From: Anaerolineaceae bacterium
GTDB taxonomy: Bacteria; Chloroflexota; Anaerolineae; Anaerolineales; Anaerolineaceae
Reading direction: 5' to 3'
DNA: 7,545 bases
Assembly: GCA_003542325.1 (NCBI GenBank)
Contig: DPKV01000231.1
Span: 1 to 7,545 of the forward strand
A program made the translations under genes and the position numbers. Positions 1-6,719 of this stretch are shown here, one piece after another (position 1 is the first letter of the stretch; every line of letters begins with the position of its first letter). The notes under the pieces are model-generated. The model saw only the letters and a program-made list of their open reading frames with translations. It was not told the origin of the DNA and ran no database searches.

Positions 1-314
1 ACGGCGCAGTACCGGGCTGGGACCCCGAGTGGGTGCTGGAAATGCCCTGCCGGGTCAATGCGCAAAGGATCGAGCCCATCCCTGCAGCCCCCCTGCCGCC
101 AGTTTGCAGCGGCCTGATCGCTCAGGTCAAAGCCTATGAGGTCCTGACCGCTGAGGCAGCTTTGACCGGCGACCGGAAGACCGCCTACCAGGCCCTCCTC
201 GCCCACCCCCTGGGTCCCCAGGCCAACCGGATTGATGCTGTCCTCAACGACATGCTGGAAACGCACTGTCAATATTTGCCCCGGTTCTTCAACTTAACCA
301 GGAGTACGCATTGA
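1..314 (+). CDS. GH4 family 6-phospho-beta-glucosidase-type glycosidase, C-terminal fragment
   Basis: This is the 3' end of a gene that begins before the window; the frame is open from base 3 and stops at TGA 312-314. About 103 residues are visible. They match the C-terminal end of glycoside hydrolase family 4 enzymes of the 6-phospho-beta-glucosidase branch (ChbF/LicH/CelF-like): an 'EMPCRV' strand (VEVPC-type), then 'GLIAQVKAYEVLTAEAAL.GDR', 'ALLAHPLGP' and a terminal 'YLPRFF'. GH4 enzymes act in the cytoplasm and use NAD+ and a divalent metal to cleave usually 6-phosphorylated glycosides by an oxidation-elimination mechanism. The NAD-binding and metal-binding parts lie outside the window, so catalytic residues cannot be checked. 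The stop overlaps the start of a sugar kinase, which suggests co-translation and a shared pathway. The family call is secure; the exact substrate (beta-glucoside-6-P or another phospho-glycoside) is not. Confidence 0.87.
   Translation, partial: GAVPGWDPEWVLEMPCRVNAQRIEPIPAAPLPPVCSGLIAQVKAYEVLTAEAALTGDRKTAYQALLAHPLGPQANRIDAVLNDMLETHCQYLPRFFNLTRSTH
300..304 (+). promoter_or_regulatory. Ribosome binding site that fixes a TTG start
   Basis: AGGAG lies six bases before TTG 311-313. The TTG overlaps the TGA stop (312-314) of the upstream glycosidase in a TTGA arrangement. No ATG or GTG in the same frame is placed as well before the conserved phosphate-binding motif, so this site decides the kinase start and implies translational coupling between the two genes. 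Confidence 0.75.
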
Positions 315-1330
315 GCACTCTGCCCCCTGAAAAACGCACCCTGTTGGGTGTAGATATCGGTAACACCAAAACTCACGCCTTGCTCACGGACCTGAAAGGC
401 CGAGTCTTGGGCTTCACCGAAGGCGGCTGCGGCAGTTATGAAGTCCTTGGCCCAGACGGCTATGCGCAAAACCTAAAATTAATCACGAGTGAAGTGATCG
501 CGCAGGCCGGTGTTTCTCCTAAATCCATTGCCGGAATGGGGTTTGGATTGGCCGGATATGATTGGCCGTCTGAAACACCCATCATGGCAGCCGGAATCAC
601 GGCCCTGAGTATTAACGCGCCTTTTGCATTTGATAACGACGTAATGATCGGCCTGATCGCCGGTGCGGAACCGGGATGGGGCGTTGCAGTGGATGCCGGG
701 ACGGGGAACAACGTCCGCGGGCGGGATGCACAGGGCCGCACAGGCCGCATCACGGGCAACAGCGCCCGGTTTGGCGAGTTTGGCGGCGCCAGTGAGCTGG
801 TCATTCTGGCCGTCATCGCCGTTACCCACGCCTGGACCAGCCGGGGGCCAGCGACAGCTCTGACCCGGATGCTGATGGATTACGCGGAAGTGGATTCGGA
901 AGAGAAGCTGATCGAAGGCCTGGCCATGGCACAAATCCACCTCTCCCCCATCCTTGCCAGGGATATCCTGCAGACAGCGGCAGAGGGCGACCCGGTCGCC
1001 CAGGAGATTGTCCAGCGGAACGCTCATGACCTGGGTTTGAACGTCAACGCCGTCATCCGCCAACTTGGGATCCAGGACCAGGCCTTTGACGTGGTACTGA
1101 TCGGCAGCCTGTTCAACGCCGGCGAGCAGGTCATTAAACCCTTGCGGGAGACCATCTATAAATTTTCCCCGAAAGCCCGGCTGAACCGGTTGTCCGTTCC
1201 CCCTGTCGTCGGTGCCGTCCTGCTGGGCGCTGAAGCCTGCGGGATTTCACCGGGACAAATCCGCCCGACCCTGATACAATCAACAGCGTCAAAACTCACC
1301 CCTTCCGACCCGTCCGACCTGCTGGAGTGA
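311..1330 (+). CDS. BadF/BadG/BcrA/BcrD-type sugar kinase (N-acetylglucosamine kinase-like)
   Basis: A 339-residue member of the ASKHA superfamily, normal in length for the BadF/BadG N-acetylglucosamine kinase-like group. Visible motifs are the phosphate-1 loop with D15, G17, T19 and T21 ('GVDIGNTKTHALL'), an acidic 'FDND' at 107-110 where the catalytic aspartate is expected, the phosphate-2 loop 'VAVDAGTGNNVRG' at 125-137, 'GEFGGASEL' at 155-163, and the adenosine-binding strand 'VVLIGSLFNAG' at 261-271. Members phosphorylate amino sugars or related hexoses with ATP in the cytoplasm; others activate benzoyl- or hydroxyglutaryl-CoA enzymes, but those carry cysteine ligands for an iron-sulfur cluster that are not seen here. 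It starts at TTG, overlaps the GH4 gene by four bases and precedes an aminotransferase. Its likely role is phosphorylating the sugar or glycoside handled by the operon. N-acetylglucosamine, glucosamine or a disaccharide are all possible substrates. The last ~20 residues (Ser/Thr/Pro-rich) are non-conserved-looking. Confidence 0.85.
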   Translation: MSTLPPEKRTLLGVDIGNTKTHALLTDLKGRVLGFTEGGCGSYEVLGPDGYAQNLKLITSEVIAQAGVSPKSIAGMGFGLAGYDWPSETPIMAAGITALSINAPFAFDNDVMIGLIAGAEPGWGVAVDAGTGNNVRGRDAQGRTGRITGNSARFGEFGGASELVILAVIAVTHAWTSRGPATALTRMLMDYAEVDSEEKLIEGLAMAQIHLSPILARDILQTAAEGDPVAQEIVQRNAHDLGLNVNAVIRQLGIQDQAFDVVLIGSLFNAGEQVIKPLRETIYKFSPKARLNRLSVPPVVGAVLLGAEACGISPGQIRPTLIQSTASKLTPSDPSDLLE

Positions 1331-1359
1331 CGGACTCGGAAGCGATATAAGGAGAACTT

Positions 1360-2598
1360 ATGCCAGCATTAGCTATACTGGGCGGCACCCCCGTTCGCAC
1401 AGAACCCTATCCCAAATGGCCGGTCTTTGATGACCGGGACGTGGAAGCCGTCGCCCGGACCGTCCGTTCCGGACGCTGGGGCGGAGTCCCCTTTCCCGGC
1501 CCAAACACCGCTAAGTTCTCGGAGAGATTCGCCGAAATGATGGGCGGCGGTTATGCCGTCCCCATGGTCAACGGCACCATCACCATGGAAGTCGCACTCC
1601 GAGCTGCAGGGATCGGTTGGGGAGATGAAGTGATCGTCCCCGCTTACACCTTCCAGGCGACCGCGGCAGCCCCGATGGCTGCCGGTGCAGCCCCCGTGAT
1701 CGTGGACATCAACCCCGACACTTACTGCACTGACCCGGCCAGTGTGGAAGCCGCCATCACCGAAAAGACCCGGGCGATCATCGTCGTGCACCTGGCTGCC
1801 CAGATGACAGACATGGACGCCATCATGGCCATTGCAGAAAAGCATAACCTGGTGGTCATTGAAGACAGCGCCCATGCTCACGGCGCGCAGTGGCGCGGGA
1901 TGGGTGCTGGTGCGATCGGCGATTTTGGTTCCTTCAGCCTGCAATCCGCCAAGACCCTCACCACCGGTGAGGGCGGTGTGCTGCTCTGTAAGGACAGGAA
2001 GATGGCAGAACGCGTGTCCAGCATCATCGACTGCGGCCGGCCCAAGGACCCGGCCGGTGTGGAATTCACGATGGGCGCGAACCTGCGCCTTTCAGAGGTC
2101 CAGGCCGCACTCGGTCTGGTTGCCCTGGAGCGCTTCCCCGCCCAGTTTGAAGAACGGGCTGCCATGGCTGATTATCTGGAAGAAGGACTGAGCGAAATCC
2201 CTGGGATCAGCCTGCTCAAACGCGACCTGCGTCTGACCCGCAGGAGCCTTTACCGCTATGTGTTCAAGATCGACGCTGAATTCTTCGGCGTCACACACGA
2301 CCTGTTCTGCCAGGCGCTGTCCGCTGAGGGCATCCCGGTCGATACCGGGTACCCGGCGATGAACCATTATGATCTGTTTCAGCCGGCACTATCCCGCCTG
2401 CCTGTACCCTCGGCTTTCCCGGAATACTTTGTGTTCGATAAGATGTCCCTCCCCAATGTCGAACGCGCCTCCCAGGTGGAAAGCGTCTGGATGGGTGAAT
2501 CCATCTTCCGGGCTGGGACTGCGGGTATTGATGACCTGATCGCCGGTGTACGGAAGCTGGCTGAAAACCGCAACGAACTGGCAAACCTCTACAAATAG
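1360..2598 (+). CDS. DegT/DnrJ/EryC1/StrS family PLP-dependent aminotransferase
   Basis: A 412-residue fold-type I aminotransferase of the sugar-aminotransferase group. The start ATG has a strong AAGGAG five bases upstream. Visible features: 'LAILGGTPVR' N-terminus typical of the family, 'NGT' at 71-73 for cofactor phosphate contacts, 'PAYTFQAT' at 94-101 with an aromatic residue to stack on PLP, 'VIEDSAHAHGA' at 166-176 with D169 facing the pyridine nitrogen, and 'SFSLQSAKTLTTGEGG' at 191-206 with K198 as the probable Schiff-base lysine. The 'AHAHGA.W' and 'FSxQ..K..T.GEGG' versions resemble AHBA synthase and inosose/cyclitol aminotransferases more than classic dTDP-sugar enzymes. This comparison is from memory. 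The enzyme would move an amino group, usually from Glu or Gln, to a keto sugar or cyclitol. It sits last in an operon with a glycosidase and a kinase and is followed by a terminator, so a role in the same sugar pathway is likely. The substrate is not known. Confidence 0.88.
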   Translation: MPALAILGGTPVRTEPYPKWPVFDDRDVEAVARTVRSGRWGGVPFPGPNTAKFSERFAEMMGGGYAVPMVNGTITMEVALRAAGIGWGDEVIVPAYTFQATAAAPMAAGAAPVIVDINPDTYCTDPASVEAAITEKTRAIIVVHLAAQMTDMDAIMAIAEKHNLVVIEDSAHAHGAQWRGMGAGAIGDFGSFSLQSAKTLTTGEGGVLLCKDRKMAERVSSIIDCGRPKDPAGVEFTMGANLRLSEVQAALGLVALERFPAQFEERAAMADYLEEGLSEIPGISLLKRDLRLTRRSLYRYVFKIDAEFFGVTHDLFCQALSAEGIPVDTGYPAMNHYDLFQPALSRLPVPSAFPEYFVFDKMSLPNVERASQVESVWMGESIFRAGTAGIDDLIAGVRKLAENRNELANLYK

Positions 2599-2617
2599 AT
2601 GGTCCACGTTAAATGAT

Positions 2618-2660
2618 AACGAGACATCCTTTGTGATGGATGTCTCGTTTCCTTTTTCCT
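2618..2660 (+). terminator. Rho-independent terminator after the sugar operon
   Basis: A perfect 12-bp stem (2618-2629 paired with 2638-2649, AACGAGACATCC with its complement) closes an 8-base loop and runs into a T-rich tail at 2648-2660. It begins 19 bases after the aminotransferase stop. The convergent gene ends at 2671, and on the minus strand the same hairpin is followed by a weaker U-containing stretch, so it may partly serve both directions. Confidence 0.85.
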
Positions 2661-2670
2661 TAACAGAAAT

Positions 2671-4719
2671 CTACTGAGTAACGATAAAGTTATCCATTCG
2701 GATCAGCGCGTGGTCTCCCTCATCATCCATATAGATCATAGCGCCCATGGCGGTCCCTTTCACGCCGGCGGCCGGTTGTTCGATCTTGGCAAAGACGCTG
2801 CCATTGATGGCATATTTATACACAACGGTCGACCCCCCGGACGCAGTCAGCCTGACAACAGAGAAGGTGTTTTCACCAAGGGGATCCAACGCTGCCCAGG
2901 AATTGGGATACACTTCGGTATCATAGATAATGCTGAAAAGTCCATCCCTGACCCGGATCAGGTAAACGTAGCCATCCGACGAAATTAACAACGCGTCAAA
3001 ATTTGCGCCATCCACGCAATTGGTCTGAATGCCATAATATACGCTATCGTCCAATGTAACCGCGTCCAGCGCCAAGGAGAATTGATATTGATCCGGCAGG
3101 TAATCCGGGGTGGTATTGGAATAGAAATAAATATAGGTATCGTTTGTGGTCACGTCCAGTTCATACCATCCATCAGCATAACTAACCTTGGAATCGGCAT
3201 ATTCATCGTTAACCTCCGACTCATCCCATTCAGCGTTATAAGAAGACCAGTCAAAGGAATATACCGTCGAGTCGAACTCCTGAGTTAATACATCTCCCCA
3301 TACGGAACTCACCGTGAACGGCATCGCCCAATCCAAAGCCAGGTAACCTGTCATTGACCCGTCCAATGTGGAGACCTTGTACCATGGGCTTGCCACGTTG
3401 TCATCGGGAATCACCTGCAGGATTTCACCGGCTTCCACCTTATATGACCCGGAAGCGTTGGGATCAGGTTCTTCCCTCAGGTAGGTGACGCTGGACGTGA
3501 CTTCCAGGAAGGTCCCCGAGTATTCATAGTAAGCAGTTCCCGAATTGACTTGTTGGGGTGTTGTCTCGGTTTTCCCGATCAGGCCTGCTGATTGGTCGTT
3601 CAGATCATCCGCTTTTAGGTCTGTGTCATCTGTTCTATTTTGAGTAACAGAGATAATGATAAAGGTCACAAGACAAACAAACAAAAGGGCTGCCAGGACA
3701 ATGACGGTGGTTATTATCCGTCGTTTCTTCTTTTTGGCTCTTGTGCCCGGGATATCCACTTTCGCGCGTGAGGTTAAGGCTGATTCGAGCAATTCCAATT
3801 TTTTGACAAAATGAGCCTTTTCCTGACTATCCGGGATGGCGTTCAATTTCTGTAGGTCCGTTTTGACCCTTTCGACCATTGAAGTCAATTTCTCAGGCGC
3901 TTCAGGATATGGTTCCCGGATGTCAAGAGAAGGAAGCGGCCCGGCCTGGCTTTCCACTTTCTTGCGGGGATAGACGGCCTTGATCCGGTCCAATGTCGAC
4001 TTTAACTGATCCTGAAGCTTTGTTTTTACTTCCGTTTGCTCACCCGCTGCCAGCCGCGTCAGGTCGCCGGGGATTTTCTCTTGCAGTTCCTCCATCTGTT
4101 CCAGAGTCAGGTCCTGGAAAGGAGGATAATTCAACGTGTCCAGATCCCGCTTGAGCAGCTTCGTTTCCAGAGCGTTATAGCTGGCATTGACCCGCCGGGA
4201 TTCCTCATGTAATTTGACGATCCGGTTCTGGATGCTTGTGTCAGCCCCATAGGGCATCAGGAAATTGATCGCCTGTTGTACCAATTGCCGATCCCTGCGG
4301 ATCACATCCAGAGACTCTTCCCAGCCTGGTTCCAGGCGGGCGATGTCAGCATATAAAGAGCGGACATGCATCCGGATGTCATTTTCCTGCAGCAACAGGT
4401 CAGCCATTTCAGGCGTGCAGGTTATGTTTGCCGGCATCCGCCGTTTGGCAGCCCGGAATTCGGTTTGCAGTGAATTGATCTTCATCTCTTCCATGCTGAT
4501 CAATTGATTGAGCTGCATCCGCTTCAATTCCACCTGGGTCACATAGGCGTTTTCCTTAATGGCATTGGCCAGTTTTTCAACAATCTTAAGGGTGACATAC
4601 CCCTCCCCCCGGTCCACCATCATGGTGGAATGGCAGGATGAACAAACTACGGTATCCACATCATCCGGGATCACGATTGGCGCGCCGCAGGAGGCACAAT
4701 TTAGTTTTACAGTCTTCAT
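2671..4719 (-). CDS. Zinc-ribbon, coiled-coil, single-pass membrane protein with SH3-like and beta-sandwich outer domains
   Basis: A 682-residue protein of unknown function. Domains in order: a treble-clef-like zinc ribbon, residues 8-29, with C8, C11, C26 and C29 as two CxxC knuckles; a long charged helical region, about 43-320, with likely coiled coils (43-95, 160-250, 275-320); a basic stop-transfer stretch 'KKKKRR' at 329-334; one membrane helix about 335-357; a Thr/Asp/Asn-rich linker; an SH3-like domain about 402-464 ('VTYLREEPDP', 'GEILQVI', 'WYKVST.DG..GYL'); and a beta-rich domain about 480-682 ending 'IRMDNFIVTQ', like the LamG/concanavalin-type modules common in Anaerolineae. The positive-inside rule puts the zinc ribbon in the cytoplasm and the SH3 and beta-sandwich outside. 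The start ATG has a modest purine-rich site (AAGAGAGAG) upstream, and the zinc knuckle begins eight residues later. It appears monocistronic, with its own promoter. The architecture suggests a cell-envelope sensor or anchor; this is inference. Confidence 0.85.
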   Translation of the reverse strand: MKTVKLNCASCGAPIVIPDDVDTVVCSSCHSTMMVDRGEGYVTLKIVEKLANAIKENAYVTQVELKRMQLNQLISMEEMKINSLQTEFRAAKRRMPANITCTPEMADLLLQENDIRMHVRSLYADIARLEPGWEESLDVIRRDRQLVQQAINFLMPYGADTSIQNRIVKLHEESRRVNASYNALETKLLKRDLDTLNYPPFQDLTLEQMEELQEKIPGDLTRLAAGEQTEVKTKLQDQLKSTLDRIKAVYPRKKVESQAGPLPSLDIREPYPEAPEKLTSMVERVKTDLQKLNAIPDSQEKAHFVKKLELLESALTSRAKVDIPGTRAKKKKRRIITTVIVLAALLFVCLVTFIIISVTQNRTDDTDLKADDLNDQSAGLIGKTETTPQQVNSGTAYYEYSGTFLEVTSSVTYLREEPDPNASGSYKVEAGEILQVIPDDNVASPWYKVSTLDGSMTGYLALDWAMPFTVSSVWGDVLTQEFDSTVYSFDWSSYNAEWDESEVNDEYADSKVSYADGWYELDVTTNDTYIYFYSNTTPDYLPDQYQFSLALDAVTLDDSVYYGIQTNCVDGANFDALLISSDGYVYLIRVRDGLFSIIYDTEVYPNSWAALDPLGENTFSVVRLTASGGSTVVYKYAINGSVFAKIEQPAAGVKGTAMGAMIYMDDEGDHALIRMDNFIVTQ

Positions 4720-4782
4720 GGCTCTCTCTTATTCAATAAATCAAGGCTGACGAAATCTTGTTTGAGTACTGTTCTTGATATT

Positions 4783-4811
4783 TTTATATTGCAATACCGA
4801 TCACATGTAAA
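4783..4811 (-). promoter_or_regulatory. Candidate housekeeping promoter for the zinc-ribbon membrane protein
   Basis: On the minus strand TTTACA (4806-4811, five of six bases of TTGACA) is followed by 17 bases and then TATAAA (4783-4788, five of six of TATAAT). Transcription would begin near 4776, giving a leader of about 56 bases before the ATG at 4719. The site lies in AT-rich intergenic DNA, where chance matches are common, but the exact 17-base spacing and two near-consensus boxes make it the best candidate. Confidence 0.6.
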
Positions 4812-4866
4812 AGATAAAACAATAAATTTAATTGTTCAGGGGAAGAAATGACGAGCTGTCAAATTC

Positions 4867-4894
4867 ATTATAACCGGATATACCCACCAGTAAA
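4867..4894 (-). promoter_or_regulatory. Second, weaker promoter candidate in the same intergenic gap
   Basis: On the minus strand TTTACT (4889-4894, four of six) and a perfect TATAAT (4867-4872) are separated by 16 bases. This would give a leader of roughly 140 bases. It could be an upstream promoter of the zinc-ribbon gene or a chance match in AT-rich DNA. The rest of 4720-4954 shows no ORF or RNA gene and no convincing terminator for the gene upstream on this strand. Confidence 0.3.
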
Positions 4895-4954
4895 AGAGTT
4901 TTAATTAAAGTAAAGCCATTTACACCAATGAATGATTTAAAAGTTCATTCCACT

Positions 4955-6640
4955 CTAATACCCCATCGCACAGCCGTCCTTGCGCGGGTCGGACCCGGCG
5001 ATCAGGACGCCGCTGGTTGGATCACGCCAGATCACCTGACCCCCGCCGAACAACACCCGCTTTTGTCCGCTCAGAAGGGTAATATGATGACCTTTGTTCC
5101 CTAATGCTGTCAATGTGTCCAATGAAAATCCCTCCTCCAGAAACACCTCTCCTCCAGCGTCCTCGGCTCCAACACCCTTGCCGATATCCGCATTCAATCT
5201 GAATCGCGGTAAGTCCAAAGCCTGCTGTGGATTGAGGCCGAGATCGACCAGGTTCGAAAGCACCTGGAGATGCGCCTGGGGCTGCACAAAGCCGCCCATG
5301 ATCCCAAAACTCGCAAGAAATTCCCCATCCTGGGTGAGCATTCCCGGGATGATGGTGTGATAGGGTCGTTTCCCGCCTTCCAGCGCATTGGGATGGGCCG
5401 GGTCGAGGCTGAAGAGCGCGCCGCGGTTCTGGAGAAAGACACCGGTCCCGGGAACCACCAGGCCCGTCCCGCCGCCCATATAGAGGCTGTTGATGAAAGA
5501 ACAGGCATTACCTTCACCATCCACCACGCTGAGGTAAACGGTATCTCCACCCGGTGATCGGAGGCCCGTCTCAAGATGCACCAGTGCTTTATCGGGAGCA
5601 ATCATAGCCTGCCGGGAATGAATATAATCCTCTGAAAACAACTCATCCAAAGGCGCAGGCGCTATGTGCGGGTCCGCCACCCATTGAAGGGCCTCTGTGA
5701 AACCCAGCCGCATGCACTCGATCAGCGTGTGCGTCCGTTCAACCGGGTCCATTTCCGCCAGATTGAAACCTTCAGCGATCCGGACGGCCATGATCGCCGC
5801 CAGCCCCTGTCCGTTGGGCGGGCATTCATGCAGACGCACGCCGCGGTAATCCGCGGTAATGGGCTCAACCCACTCCGCCTCGAATCCGGACAGGTCGTCC
5901 GGTGTCAGCCATCCACCGTAGCGCTGAACGTGTTCGCAGAGTTTTTGAGGGAACTCACCGCTGTAAATGGCATCCCGGCCATCGGCGGCGATCCGTTGGA
6001 GCGTCTCACCCAGAGTCCGCAGGGTCACCACCTCACCTACTTCCGGTGCGTGACCGTCAACCAGAAATTCATGCCCGCTGGATTGCGGTGGACCGGATCG
6101 TTGTTGATGCAAGGGCAGACTCTCATCCACCTTTTCACGCAGGAGGCGGCTCTCCATCAACTTCCAGCCTGTCCCGATCCATTCAGTTACCGGGTAACCT
6201 TCCAATGCGTACCGGATGGCAGGCGAGAGGATATCCACCAGCGGGAGCCTGCCGAACCGTTCCAGCAATGCGATCCAGCCCGCCACCGCTCCGGGAACAC
6301 TGACAGCATGCCCGGTGAACTGGGGTATTTCCGTATAACCAAGCTGTAGGAGATCATCGATATTGGCGTTTTGGGCCGCTGGTCCACTGCCGTTGAGAGC
6401 AAAAACCCGCTTCCGGGTATTGTCCCAATACAGCGCAAAACAATCCCCGCCTATCCCGGTCGAGAACGGCTCCACTACGGCCAAAGCTGCTGCCACAGCA
6501 ACAGCCGCATCCGCCGCAGTCCCGCCGGCACGCAGCAGATCCAGCCCCGCCAGCGTTGCCAGCGGCTGACTGGAGGCCACCATGCCATGCGTTGCCATGA
6601 TATTACTGCGGCGGGATTGGAAGTTGAAATCGTATTCCAT
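4955..6640 (-). CDS. Gamma-glutamyltransferase-like Ntn-hydrolase (YwrD type)
   Basis: A 561-residue enzyme from the ATG at 6640; an in-frame ATG at 6649 would add three residues. The 6640 start is preferred because AGGA lies eight bases before it. Family motifs run the full length (numbering from 6649): 'MVASSQPLA..AGLDLLRAGGTAADAAVA' at 23-51, 'GIGGD' at 65-69, 'SVPGAVAGW' at 117-125, 'CPPNGQG' at 276-282, the autocleavage site before T370 ('GGDTVYLSVVDGEGN'), 'KRPYHTIIPGM' at 427-437, the 'MGG' oxyanion loop at 451-453 and 'GSDPRKDGCAMGY' at the end. Self-cleavage would give about 40 and 20 kDa subunits, with T370 as N-terminal nucleophile. There is no signal peptide, so it should be cytoplasmic, unlike classic periplasmic GGT. 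Compared with E. coli GGT, several gamma-glutamyl-binding residues are replaced, so hydrolysis of another amide is possible. It is transcribed away from a membrane-protein gene. Confidence 0.9.
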   Translation of the reverse strand: MEYDFNFQSRRSNIMATHGMVASSQPLATLAGLDLLRAGGTAADAAVAVAAALAVVEPFSTGIGGDCFALYWDNTRKRVFALNGSGPAAQNANIDDLLQLGYTEIPQFTGHAVSVPGAVAGWIALLERFGRLPLVDILSPAIRYALEGYPVTEWIGTGWKLMESRLLREKVDESLPLHQQRSGPPQSSGHEFLVDGHAPEVGEVVTLRTLGETLQRIAADGRDAIYSGEFPQKLCEHVQRYGGWLTPDDLSGFEAEWVEPITADYRGVRLHECPPNGQGLAAIMAVRIAEGFNLAEMDPVERTHTLIECMRLGFTEALQWVADPHIAPAPLDELFSEDYIHSRQAMIAPDKALVHLETGLRSPGGDTVYLSVVDGEGNACSFINSLYMGGGTGLVVPGTGVFLQNRGALFSLDPAHPNALEGGKRPYHTIIPGMLTQDGEFLASFGIMGGFVQPQAHLQVLSNLVDLGLNPQQALDLPRFRLNADIGKGVGAEDAGGEVFLEEGFSLDTLTALGNKGHHITLLSGQKRVLFGGGQVIWRDPTSGVLIAGSDPRKDGCAMGY

Positions 6641-6648
6641 AAAAATCA

Positions 6649-6652
6649 TCCT
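6649..6652 (-). promoter_or_regulatory. Ribosome binding site choosing the GGT-like start
   Basis: On the minus strand AGGA is followed by eight bases and then ATG at 6640. The ATG at 6649 overlaps this AGGA and has no other usable site at proper distance, so initiation at 6640 is favoured. Confidence 0.5.
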
Positions 6653-6678
6653 GTCTGGAAGGAATTGACTGAATCACG

Positions 6679-6686
6679 ATTATACT
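6679..6686. promoter_or_regulatory. Overlapping divergent -10 elements
   Basis: On the minus strand 6679-6684 reads TATAAT, about 38 bases before the GGT-like start at 6640. On the plus strand 6681-6686 reads TATACT, about 34 bases before the ATG at 6720. Both are placed sensibly for start sites with short leaders, and they share bases, so the two genes may compete for polymerase. No good -35 box is seen at 16-18 bases for either direction, which lowers confidence. Confidence 0.4.
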
Positions 6687-6719
6687 AGAGACAGATGCCA
6701 AATTCATACGGCGGAAACC

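Noticed and set aside
479..1063. Open reading frame of 194 codons on the minus strand inside the kinase gene
   Set aside because: It is antisense to a gene with clear kinase motifs, has no family-like composition and shows no ribosome binding site worth noting; it is a high-GC shadow frame.
311..1330. Kinase as a benzoyl-CoA or hydroxyglutaryl-CoA dehydratase activator
   Set aside because: The cysteines that bridge the iron-sulfur cluster in those activators are not seen, no dehydratase genes are nearby, and the neighbours are sugar enzymes.
4857..4862. Perfect TTGACA on the minus strand in the intergenic gap
   Set aside because: No -10 box lies 16-18 bases downstream, so it is not called as a promoter on its own.
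4895..4925. Palindrome TTTAATTAAA (4900-4909) and the small GTAAA/TTTAC hairpin as a terminator for the GGT-like gene
   Set aside because: The stems are short and A/T only or five base pairs, with no clean U run after a GC-rich stem. The match is weak in AT-rich DNA.
5666..6349. Open reading frame of 227 codons on the plus strand opposite the GGT-like gene
   Set aside because: The minus strand has full-length GGT motifs through this region. The plus-strand product has low-complexity, His/Pro/Arg-rich composition typical of antisense frames.
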